A stretch of 11,596 nt of DNA from Holophagaceae bacterium UBA692 (lineage in GTDB: Bacteria; Acidobacteriota; Holophagae; Holophagales; Holophagaceae). Positions within the stretch are counted from its first letter, which is position 1. Each line of letters begins with the position of its first letter. The stretch is from the NCBI GenBank assembly GCA_002297665.1, contig DBMS01000166.1:15624-27219 (forward strand), written 5' to 3'. This document shows, piece after piece, positions 1 to 8,986 of the stretch. Made by a program: the position numbers and the translations under genes. The notes beneath the pieces were generated by a model that saw nothing but the letters and a program-made list of their open reading frames with translations, was not told where the DNA came from and made no database searches.

Positions 1-426
1 GGGCACCGAGGCGTCGGACATGGACCGGAACCGCTCCGGATCCAGCGTATCGAGGCTCATGGTCAGGCGGTCGAGGCCGGCCTTGCGCAGGGACGCCGCC
101 TGGGCCGAAAGCAATGAGCCATTTGTCGTTAGGGTGATCTCCCGGAGGCCGGGAACCTGGCGCAGCCCTGCCACCAGGACCGCCAGGTCGTGGCGCAGGA
201 GGGGCTCGCCCCCCGTGAGCCGCACCTTTTCCACCCCCGCAGAGACAAAGAGCCGCACCAGGCGTATCATCTCCTCGAAGGTGAGGATTTCCTTCCGATC
301 CAGGAACTGGAAGTCCGAGCCGAACTTGTCCCTTGGCATGCAGTAGGGGCACCGGAAATTGCACCGGTCCGTCACCGATATGCGCAAGGCCTTCATCGGC
401 CGGTCCAGGGAGTCCAGTGCCCTCAT
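1..426 (-). CDS. moaA: GTP 3',8-cyclase MoaA, N-terminal part (cut by window edge)
   Basis: Radical SAM enzyme that converts GTP to 3',8-cyclo-GTP in the first step of molybdenum cofactor synthesis, in the cytoplasm. The first 142 residues are visible and the gene continues beyond position 1. The radical SAM cluster motif reads CNFRCPYC, with C22, C26 and C29 in C-x3-C-x2-C spacing. The SAM-binding GGEP follows at residues 72-75, then LTTNG (about 99-103) and SLDTLDPERF (about 124-133), both typical of MoaA. The ATG at 426 is chosen because an in-frame TAA lies four codons upstream; a GGAG sits only 2 nt before the ATG, so the ribosome site is poor and the Met at residue 11 is an alternative start. 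The gene diverges from the DUF1444-like gene at 493. The C-terminal cluster that binds GTP is outside the window. Identity as MoaA rather than another radical SAM protein is well supported by the motif set. Confidence 0.93.
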   Translation of the reverse strand, partial: MRALDSLDRPMKALRISVTDRCNFRCPYCMPRDKFGSDFQFLDRKEILTFEEMIRLVRLFVSAGVEKVRLTGGEPLLRHDLAVLVAGLRQVPGLREITLTTNGSLLSAQAASLRKAGLDRLTMSLDTLDPERFRSMSDASVP

Positions 427-492
427 GGCTCCAGATTACGTCAAAGCGGCATGCCAACTTGGTCAAAATGGAATTTCATCCCCGGGAAGCAC
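427..492. promoter_or_regulatory. Divergent intergenic region between moaA and the DUF1444-like gene
   Basis: This 66-bp gap must hold the start signals for both divergent genes. Two direct copies of GTCAAA begin at 440 and 462, exactly 22 bp apart, with the perfect 8-bp palindrome GGCATGCC (448-455) between them. Read on the minus strand, the copy at 462-467 gives TTGACC, a good -35 match for moaA, but no convincing -10 lies 16-18 bp downstream. I cannot assign a promoter with confidence. Confidence 0.3.
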
Positions 493-1740
493 ATGGCCTT
501 TTTTTCGCGTCTCTTCTCCACCCCTGATCGCACCCCCCTTCCCTCCCTCGAAGACCTGCTCGCCTCCCGCGGAATTCCCGCGGACCTGCCCGGCCTCGAA
601 CCCTTCAAGGGAGAGTTCCAGCACCTCAAGGGCGAGGAACGCGGCCACTGGGCCGATGCCCTGGCGGCCACCGTTGCGGGTGGCTGGCCGCTTCCCCCGG
701 ATTGGCTGGATGCCCAGTACGACCTTCAGCCCGAGGTGGTGCCCCTCTGGATGGCCGAGCGGGATGGCCTCCATTACCGCCCCTACATCGATGGCCTGGC
801 CATGCGCATCCGGGTGTGCGGACAGGTGATGCCCGCGCCCTGGCTGGTCCTGTGGGGCCTGGGGGCCGAGGATGTGACCGAACGGGCCATGGACCAGTTG
901 CGCGAGAAATCCAAGGGGAAGCCCTTCAAGCGTCTGCCCTCCGGCATCTACAAGGCCGAGTTCGAGGACGGCCGGGCCTCCGCCCGGATCCTCCTGCCCG
1001 AACTGTGGGCGGGCCTCTTCCCCGGTCAGAACACCTTCGTGGCCGTTCCCAACGAGGACTGCCTGCTGCTGGCCCCGCAGGTGATCCTGCCCAAGCTGGT
1101 GGAGGGGATCGCCGCGGGTCTGGCCGGGCCTGGGCGGCGTCTCGCCGGCACCATCTTCCAGCAGGTGGAGCACCACCTGCTCCCCGCCAACCTCCAGGAC
1201 CCCCACCCCATCGCCCAGCCCCAGCGCGAGCTTCGCCAGGGCGACCTGATGGAGGCCTACCGCGCCCAGGAACCCCACCTCCCGGCCGCCCTGGGCGTGC
1301 CCGCGGCCATGGGCCTCCTGCGCACCCAGCAGGGGCGCTCCGTGAGCCTGGCCACCTGGCAGGAAGGCGCACCCACCCTGCTTCCCGAAACCGACCTCGT
1401 CGCCTTCGTCGGCGCCGGCGGCAAGCCCCTGGGCATCTACTTCCGGCAGACCCTGCCGCGCATCACCTCGCTGCACGGCACCCCCGTGGACATCTGGGGC
1501 CCCCGGCGCCTCCGGTACGAAGGCTTCCCGACGCCCCAGGAACTGGACCGGCTGGAATGCTTCGCCACCGGAGAGCAGATGGCCGCCCTCATCAAGGGTG
1601 CGAACCCCGCGGCCGCCCCCCGGCCGAGCACGGCCGCCCTGGCCAACCAGGCGAATCCCGGCGCCCTTTCGGGCCAGGCCTCCAGCCCGGTGCCCGCACA
1701 CCTCCGCGGCCTGAGCCTGGGCGTCCAGAACGACGACTGA
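493..1740 (+). CDS. Soluble protein of unknown function, DUF1444-like
   Basis: The product is 415 residues, with no signal peptide and no membrane segment, so it is probably cytoplasmic. Its function is unknown. Residues about 100-195 have the shape of the DUF1444 (YtpQ-type) family: a WGLGAEDV segment (about 121-128), an ARILLPE segment (about 164-170) and a VAVPNEDCLL segment (about 183-192). The family call rests on these patterns only. Residues about 375-415 are rich in Ala, Pro, Gly and Ser and look like a disordered tail. The ATG at 493 is preferred because GGGAAG stands just upstream and the protein starts well there (MAFFSRLF); an in-frame ATG at 451 has no ribosome site, and the frame also stays open upstream across moaA, which is not meaningful. 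The stop overlaps the start of the broken protease gene (TGATG), so the two were probably cotranscribed. Confidence 0.8.
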   Translation: MAFFSRLFSTPDRTPLPSLEDLLASRGIPADLPGLEPFKGEFQHLKGEERGHWADALAATVAGGWPLPPDWLDAQYDLQPEVVPLWMAERDGLHYRPYIDGLAMRIRVCGQVMPAPWLVLWGLGAEDVTERAMDQLREKSKGKPFKRLPSGIYKAEFEDGRASARILLPELWAGLFPGQNTFVAVPNEDCLLLAPQVILPKLVEGIAAGLAGPGRRLAGTIFQQVEHHLLPANLQDPHPIAQPQRELRQGDLMEAYRAQEPHLPAALGVPAAMGLLRTQQGRSVSLATWQEGAPTLLPETDLVAFVGAGGKPLGIYFRQTLPRITSLHGTPVDIWGPRRLRYEGFPTPQELDRLECFATGEQMAALIKGANPAAAPRPSTAALANQANPGALSGQASSPVPAHLRGLSLGVQNDD

Positions 1741-2437
1741 TGCTCCGCCAGGCCCTGGCCATCCTAACCCTGGCCTGCAGTCTTGGCGCGGGGACGGGAG
1801 ATCCTGACCTGGACCAGGCGGCCCGGAGCGTCGTTCTCGTCCAGGCCGAGACGGCCCCCGGACAGTTCCAGCAGGGCAGCGGCGTCGTTCTTGGACAGGG
1901 CTTCGTGGCCACCAACGCCCACGTGGTGAAGAACGCCTACCGCATCCGCGTCCTGAAGGGCGACCGTACCTGGCAGGCCTAGGCTCTGTGCCTCGCCGCC
2001 GATCGGGACCTCGTCCTCCTCAGCCTGCCGGGCCTGCCGCTCCCTCCTGCCGTTCCGGTTGCTCCGGGCGTCCTTCGCCAGGGCCTTCCCGTCCTGGCGC
2101 TGGGGTATCCCGGCGGCCAGGGCGTGCGGGCGGAATCGGGGCGGGTCACCGCCCTCTGGGGCTTCCGAGGTGACTTCCTCATCCAGACCGACACCCACAA
2201 CCGGCCAGGCTCCAGTGGAGGCGGGTTGTTCACCGCGGATGGCCGCCTCGCGGGGATCACCACCTTCGGCCTGTTCCGGACTACCGCCTGGCCCTGCGCT
2301 ACGAACCGTTCCGCGCGGAGTGGTGGGGCGAGCTCTACAAGGTCTCCGTCCGCGCCAGGCACTCTGGGCTCGCCGAGGAGGCCCTGGCCCGCATCAGGGA
2401 CCTGGCGCCCGAAATGGAACAGGACCTGAATCCCTGA
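1740..2437 (+). pseudogene. Broken trypsin-like (S1C/HtrA-type) serine protease
   Basis: The reading frame begins at 1740 with a probable Sec signal peptide (MLRQALAILTLACSLGAG), so the ancestral product was exported. Numbering codons from the start, the catalytic His is codon 61 (TNAHVV), the Asp is codon 90 (ADRDLVLL) and the Ser is codon 159 (PGSSGGG). The gene is disrupted twice. An in-frame TAG at 1980-1982 (codon 81) falls between His and Asp. Near 2277-2281 the frame slips by one base: the conserved-looking tail DYRLALRYEPF to DLNP is read from 2279, as if one G of a GGG had been lost, and ends at TGA 2435-2437. There is no protease-associated PDZ domain. A truncated 80-residue product would have no active site. 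True decay, or two sequencing or assembly errors, could explain this. Its start overlaps the stop of the upstream gene. Confidence 0.82.
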
Positions 2438-2544
2438 ACGCGCCCTCTCCAAAGGCAGCCAGCGGGATCCCGCCGGGCACAGCTTCCCCGCCCGATGCCC
2501 CCCGCACCGGGTTGGGACGCGTCCGCCGGAATCCCTGCTGACCG
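2438..2544. other. Convergent intergenic gap, pseudogene and recA
   Basis: No gene is visible here. Two perfect palindromes are present, a 12-mer centred on GGATCC at 2462-2473 and GGACGCGTCC at 2515-2524. Each could form only a 3-4 bp hairpin and neither is followed by a T run on either strand, so I do not call a terminator. Confidence 0.35.
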
Positions 2545-3594
2545 CTAGCTGGGCCTCAGTCCGACCTTCGTGCGGATCAGGGCCTCGATTTCATCGGCGA
2601 GCTCAGGGTTGTCGGCGAGCAGCTTCTTGACGTTGTCGGCACCCTGGCCCAGGCGGGAATCCTTGTAGCTGTACCAGGAGCCGCTCTTCTGGATGATTTC
2701 CAGCTGGGTGCCCAGCTCCACCAGTTCCGACATGCGGCTGATGCCTTCGCCGTACATGATGTCGAAGGTCGCGATCTTCAGGGGCGGCGCGACCTTGTTC
2801 TTCACCACCTTGACCTTGGTCTTCTTGCCCACCACGGACGAATCCTCATCCTTGGCCGCCACGAGGGGATCCCCCGTGTTGCCCTTGATGCTCTGGATGC
2901 TGCGCACGTCCAGGCGAACGGAGGCGTAGAACTTCAGCGCGTTGCCGCCGCTGGTGGTTTCCGGGTTGCCGAACATCACGCCGATCTTCATTCGGATCTG
3001 GTTGATGAACACGACGCAGGTGTTGGTGCGGCTGATGGAGGCGGTCATCTTCCGCAGGGCCTGGCTCATGAGCCGGGCCTGAAGGCCCACCTGCATTTCG
3101 CCCATCTCCCCGTCGATCTCGGCCTTGGGCACCAGGGCCGCCACGGAATCCACGACGATGATGTCCAGGGCGCCGCTGCGCACCAGCTGGTCGCAGATCT
3201 CAAGCGCCTGCTCGCCGCTGTCCGGCTGGCTGATGAACAGGTTGTCGATGTCCACGCCGAGCTTGCGGGCATACTCCGGATCCAGGGCGTGCTCGGCGTC
3301 GATGTAGGCGGCCAGGCCGCCCTTCTTCTGGGCCTGGGCCACCATGTGCAGGGCCAGGGTCGTCTTGCCGCTGGCCTCGGGCCCGTACACCTCCACCACC
3401 CGGCCCTTGGGAACGCCGCCCACGCCGAGCGCGGCGTCCAGGGAGATGGAACCGGTGGAGATCACCTCGATCCCGTCGACGTTGTGCTGCTCGCCCAGCT
3501 TCATGATCGAGCCCTTGCCGAAGGCCCGCTCGATTTCCGCGAGGGTGCGGTTCAAGACCTTGAGGCGGTCGTCCTGATCATTGGCAGTGGCCAT
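2545..3594 (-). CDS. recA: Recombinase RecA
   Basis: DNA-dependent ATPase that forms filaments on single-stranded DNA, drives strand exchange and activates LexA self-cleavage. The product is 349 residues, the usual size. Visible motifs in order are the Walker A GPEASGKTT (71-79), catalytic Glu in DAEHALDP (E101), Walker B IIVVDS (145-150), the L1 region EIDGEMGEMQVG (159-170), and L2 with FINQIRMKIGVMFGNPETT (about 197-214). The C-terminal domain is complete but lacks the acidic tail seen in E. coli. Residues about 234-253 carry an insertion of roughly 12 residues compared with the usual IKKGDEVIG-type loop. The ATG at 3594 is chosen because GGAG stands 5 nt upstream and MATANDQDDR starts like other RecAs; the open frame further upstream is non-coding leader. 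The gene diverges from the kinase gene at 3786. No adjacent recX is present. Confidence 0.98.
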   Translation of the reverse strand: MATANDQDDRLKVLNRTLAEIERAFGKGSIMKLGEQHNVDGIEVISTGSISLDAALGVGGVPKGRVVEVYGPEASGKTTLALHMVAQAQKKGGLAAYIDAEHALDPEYARKLGVDIDNLFISQPDSGEQALEICDQLVRSGALDIIVVDSVAALVPKAEIDGEMGEMQVGLQARLMSQALRKMTASISRTNTCVVFINQIRMKIGVMFGNPETTSGGNALKFYASVRLDVRSIQSIKGNTGDPLVAAKDEDSSVVGKKTKVKVVKNKVAPPLKIATFDIMYGEGISRMSELVELGTQLEIIQKSGSWYSYKDSRLGQGADNVKKLLADNPELADEIEALIRTKVGLRPS

Positions 3595-3785
3595 GGAAGC
3601 TCCGGGGAACGGAAGGGGGGGATATTCGCGACGGGGGACGGTCCTGGACCGGCTACCCAAGGATGGGGGGAAAAAGCGAAAAAAACAAGAATTTTTTTCC
3701 GGACCGGCACGCCCGTCCTGGTTTTCAGCGGCCCTACCGATAGTATGGATGGATTCCTTGAACCCCGCCGGAATCGATTGCCGCC
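3595..3785. promoter_or_regulatory. Divergent regulatory region between recA and the kinase gene
   Basis: This 191-bp region must carry start signals for both genes. An A/T tract occurs at 3671-3698, striking in such GC-rich DNA; within it seven A (3679-3685) and seven T (3692-3698) form a perfect inverted repeat around a 6-nt centre. Its midpoint almost coincides with the midpoint of the intergenic region. I cannot name convincing -35/-10 pairs: for recA, TTGTTT with a CATCCT about 16 bp downstream is possible but weak. Confidence 0.5.
3639..3651. promoter_or_regulatory. Candidate operator: 6+1+6 perfect inverted repeat upstream of recA
   Basis: CGGTCC and GGACCG flank a single T, a perfect inverted repeat 45-57 bp upstream of the recA start. 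The right half extends to GGACCGGC, and the same eight bases recur at 3701-3708 on the other side of the A/T tract. The position suits a repressor of recA such as LexA, but the sequence matches neither the E. coli (CTGT-N8-ACAG) nor the Gram-positive (GAAC-N4-GTTC) LexA box, so the role is inferred from position only. Confidence 0.3.
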
Positions 3786-6287
<2,502 letters not shown>

Positions 6288-6290
6288 CCC

Positions 6291-7439
6291 ATGAACGCCT
6301 CCGACCGCACCATCGACAACGCCTACGCCATACGCATGATGCTCCAGCGGCTCTGCGTGGCCGGAATGAAGGTCTCCCTGGGCTGCCGCGACATGCGCGG
6401 CATGTTCCAGATCCTCTTCCAGGAACCCGGCCGCATCGGGATCCGGCTGGGGCCCAAGGAGCTGGATGCGTGGGCGCTGGCGCCCGACGAGAGCGTCTCC
6501 ATGACCCTGGACGACCGGGGGTTCCGCTACGAGACGGTCATCGCCTTCGTGGGGCCCGCCGACCTCGAGGGCGTCCCCTGCGCCGCCTTCACCCTGCCCC
6601 GGACCCTGCGCCGCGCCGACGACAACCGCCTCGCGCACTTCGCCCCGGACGTCGCGCCCCCGGTGACCTTCAGCAACAGCAGGAACGCGGTTCTCGACGG
6701 CGAGATCCGGGGCTTCGGCAACGACGGCTTCGAACTGGCGCTCAAGGACCCCTCCCAGAAGATCGAGGACGTCCTGAGGATGGGCGAGGAGTCCACCCTG
6801 GACCTCGCGCTGGAGGACGGCCTGCTCCTGACCGCTTCGGCCCGGGTCGCCTACTTCGGGGCGAATTTCGTGGGCATGAAGTTCACCGAGCGCGTGGACA
6901 AGACCCTCCTGGGCCAGTACCGCACGTGGCTGGACACCCAGCAGCGCATCCAGGCCCAGCGCGACCGGGAGAGCTTCGAATCGGGCCGGGCCCCCGCCAA
7001 GGGCAGCAACCTCCCCCAGGCGCGGCTCTGGGTGGACCGTGAACCCACGATCCTCATCCTCACCGAAAGGGAGGAGTTCGCCCGGCACATGTCCGAGGCC
7101 CTGGGCCGGAAGTTCGGGGTGATCAGCCTCGACTACATCACGGGCCCCGTGCGCCCGTTCCTCAAGCCCTTCGGCGCCGACGAAACCGGGTGGGGCCGGG
7201 TGAAACTGATCCTCATCCACAACCACCTGCGGCTGGCCAGCCCCCTGGAGTTGTCCCGGCAAGTGGTCGAGCAGGAAAAATGCACCCTGCCCATCATCCT
7301 GGCCGGCACGGACGAGGACGAGGACCTCAAGCGGAACCGCGCCCTGGCTGCGGGTGCGGTGGATTTCCTCCCCGTCGAGCCCTTCCGGATCCTGTCCGTC
7401 CTGCGCAAGCTGGACGAAACCATCAAGTTGTTCGCATAG
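6291..7439 (+). CDS. Degenerate PilZ-like protein with C-terminal pseudo-receiver
   Basis: A soluble 382-residue protein, probably the output partner of the upstream kinase, whose stop is 3 bp away. Residues about 10-105 resemble the N-terminal domain of YcgR-type PilZ proteins, and about 110-205 resemble PilZ. The c-di-GMP-binding signature is not intact: an RRADDNR stretch stands at 107-113, but where [DN]-x-S-x-x-G is expected the sequence is GFGNDG (141-146), lacking the Asp and Ser. After a polar, charged linker (about 205-250), residues 252-382 have a receiver-like fold pattern: strand TILILTEREE (253-262), strand KLILIHNHL (305-313), LPIILAGT (333-340) and AGAVDFLPVEPF (354-365). The phospho-Asp position appears to be His310 and the conserved Lys appears to be Glu363, so phosphorylation is unlikely. 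The domain calls come from pattern reading; the PilZ part is the least certain. It may act by protein contact rather than by ligand or phosphate. Confidence 0.72.
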   Translation: MNASDRTIDNAYAIRMMLQRLCVAGMKVSLGCRDMRGMFQILFQEPGRIGIRLGPKELDAWALAPDESVSMTLDDRGFRYETVIAFVGPADLEGVPCAAFTLPRTLRRADDNRLAHFAPDVAPPVTFSNSRNAVLDGEIRGFGNDGFELALKDPSQKIEDVLRMGEESTLDLALEDGLLLTASARVAYFGANFVGMKFTERVDKTLLGQYRTWLDTQQRIQAQRDRESFESGRAPAKGSNLPQARLWVDREPTILILTEREEFARHMSEALGRKFGVISLDYITGPVRPFLKPFGADETGWGRVKLILIHNHLRLASPLELSRQVVEQEKCTLPIILAGTDEDEDLKRNRALAAGAVDFLPVEPFRILSVLRKLDETIKLFA

Positions 7440-7457
7440 TCAAATTTGCCGGGAGTA

Positions 7458-7477
7458 TCCTGGACGCAAATCCAGGA
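7458..7477 (+). promoter_or_regulatory. Hairpin covering the ribosome-binding site of the transporter gene
   Basis: A perfect 7-bp stem pairs TCCTGGA (7458-7464) with TCCAGGA (7471-7477) around a 6-nt loop. The strong Shine-Dalgarno AGGAGG is at 7474-7479, so four of its six bases lie in the stem. This could damp translation initiation. Short GC-rich hairpins also arise by chance. Confidence 0.35.
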
Positions 7478-7484
7478 GGCACCC

Positions 7485-8942
7485 ATGAATACCAAACTCA
7501 TGAAGGCCCTCGGCCCAGTCCTCTTCTGGCTCATCCTGAGGCTCCTTCCCGTTCCCGCGGGCCTTACGCCCGCGGCCTGGCACTTCTTCGCCGTCTTCGC
7601 CGCGACGATCCTGGGCCTGATCCTGGAGCCCCTGCCGCCCGCGGCCGTGGGGTTCATCGGCGTGTCCTTCGCCGCGATCATGTGCTACGTGGCGCCGACC
7701 CCCGCGGCGTCGGTGGCTTGGGCCCTGGCGGGCTTCTCGGACAAGACCGTCTGGCTCATCTTCGGCGCCTTCATCTTCTCCATCGGGTACGCCAAGAGCG
7801 GCCTGGGGCGGCGCATCGCCCTGCTCCTGGTCAAGCTCCTGGGCCGGCGCACCCTGGGACTGGGCTACGCAATCATGCTGGCCGACCTGGTACTTGCGCC
7901 CGGAACCCCTTCCAACACGGCCCGCAGCGGCGGCACGATCTTCCCCGTCATCAGCAACATCCCTGCCCTCTACGGCTCCGAGCCCGGCCCCACGGCCCGG
8001 AGGATCGGCTCGTACATCATGTGGACCGCCTTCGCTTCCACCTGCGTGACCAGCTCCCTGTTCCTCACCTCCCTGGCGCCCAACGTGGCCGCCCTGGCCA
8101 TCCTCCGCTCCGTGGGCAGGATGGACGTCACCTGGATGAACTGGTTCATGGGCTTTCTTCCCATGGGCATCCTGCTGCTGGCCCTGGTCCCCCTCCTGAC
8201 CTACCTCGTCTATCCGCCCGAGGTCCGGGTGTCCGAGGAGACCCCGGCGTGGGCCGCCGGCGAGCTCAGGAAGATGGGCGCGTTCACGTTCTCGGAAGGG
8301 GCCATGGCCTGCCTTGTGGTCCTCGCGGTATTCCTTTGGATCGTGGGCTCCAACAAGGACATCCGCCTGCCGCTGTTCGGTTCCAACTTCATCGACGCCA
8401 CGGCGGTCGTGTTCCTCGTGATCTCGGCCATGGTCGTGCTGGCGGTGGTGACCTGGGACGATATCCTCGCCAACAAGCCCGCCTGGAACGTGCTGGTGTG
8501 GTTCGCGACCCTCGTGACCATGGCCGACGGCCTCAACAAGGTGGGCTTCGTCACCTGGGTGGCCAAGGCCGTCGCCGCGCACCTGGCGGGATTCTCCCCG
8601 ATCCTGGTGATGGGCGCCCTGGTGGCCTTCTTCTTCTTCGTGCACTACCTCTTCGCCAGCCTCACGGCCCACACCGCGGCCGTGCTGCCCGTGGTCCTTG
8701 CGTCGGGCCTGGCCATCCCCGGGATGCCGGCCAAGGCCTTCGCGCTCCTGCTCTGTTTCTCCCTGGGCATCATGGGCGTGATCACCCCCTACGCCACGGG
8801 CCCCGGCCCCGTGTACTACGCCAGCGGCTACGTTTCCACCAAGGCCTTCTGGGGCCTCGGCCTCTTCTTCGGGGCCCTGTTCATCGCGGTGCTGGTCTTC
8901 CTCGGCATCCCCTGGCTGACGGTGGTCCGCCCCGTGGGTTAA
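7485..8942 (+). CDS. DASS-family (SLC13/CitT-type) di- or tricarboxylate transporter
   Basis: An inner-membrane protein of 485 residues with about 11-13 hydrophobic segments, belonging to the divalent anion:sodium symporter family. It carries the family's substrate/ion-binding signature, APGTPSNTARSGG (about 138-150, SNT at 143-145), and a second half-site, SLTAHTAAVLP (about 392-402), plus the conserved TPYATGPGPVYY segment near 434-445. These match the CitT / 2-oxoglutarate-malate translocator subgroup, so the cargo is probably a di- or tricarboxylate such as malate, succinate, 2-oxoglutarate, citrate or tartrate; sodium symport and exchange cannot be told apart from sequence. The ATG at 7485 is preferred over an in-frame TTG at 7446 because AGGAGG lies 5 nt upstream. 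It follows the PilZ-like gene by 45 bp, so carboxylate uptake may be linked to that signalling pair, but position is the only evidence. Confidence 0.93.
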   Translation: MNTKLMKALGPVLFWLILRLLPVPAGLTPAAWHFFAVFAATILGLILEPLPPAAVGFIGVSFAAIMCYVAPTPAASVAWALAGFSDKTVWLIFGAFIFSIGYAKSGLGRRIALLLVKLLGRRTLGLGYAIMLADLVLAPGTPSNTARSGGTIFPVISNIPALYGSEPGPTARRIGSYIMWTAFASTCVTSSLFLTSLAPNVAALAILRSVGRMDVTWMNWFMGFLPMGILLLALVPLLTYLVYPPEVRVSEETPAWAAGELRKMGAFTFSEGAMACLVVLAVFLWIVGSNKDIRLPLFGSNFIDATAVVFLVISAMVVLAVVTWDDILANKPAWNVLVWFATLVTMADGLNKVGFVTWVAKAVAAHLAGFSPILVMGALVAFFFFVHYLFASLTAHTAAVLPVVLASGLAIPGMPAKAFALLLCFSLGIMGVITPYATGPGPVYYASGYVSTKAFWGLGLFFGALFIAVLVFLGIPWLTVVRPVG

Positions 8943-8954
8943 ACCCGGCCCGGA

Positions 8955-8983
8955 TCCTTCCGTATCCCTACAGAACGGAGGGA
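8955..8983 (+). promoter_or_regulatory. Hairpin sequestering the ribosome-binding site of the DUF4097 gene
   Basis: TCCTTCCGT (8955-8963) pairs with ACGGAGGGA (8975-8983) to give nine base pairs including one G-U, with an 11-nt loop. The whole Shine-Dalgarno GGAGGG (8977-8982) is inside the stem, 4 nt before the ATG. This is the strongest of three RBS hairpins in this gene run. No T run follows, so it is not an intrinsic terminator. Confidence 0.4.
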
Positions 8984-8986
8984 ACC

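Noticed and set aside
463..1701. Long minus-strand open frame opposite the DUF1444-like gene
   Set aside because: Low-complexity Gly/His-rich product and no ribosome site; the plus-strand frame has a sensible start, family-like motifs and coupling to the next gene.
1980..2281. Programmed recoding (amber read-through plus -1 frameshifting) to make a full protease
   Set aside because: No slippery heptamer at the shift, no evident downstream structure, and two independent events would be needed; decay or sequencing error is simpler.
2462..2524. Palindromes after recA as an intrinsic terminator
   Set aside because: Stems are only 3-4 bp once a loop is allowed and there is no T run on either strand.
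7446..7484. TTG start at 7446 for the transporter
   Set aside because: No ribosome site precedes it, whereas the ATG at 7485 has a near-perfect AGGAGG 5 nt upstream and starts the protein at its usual place.
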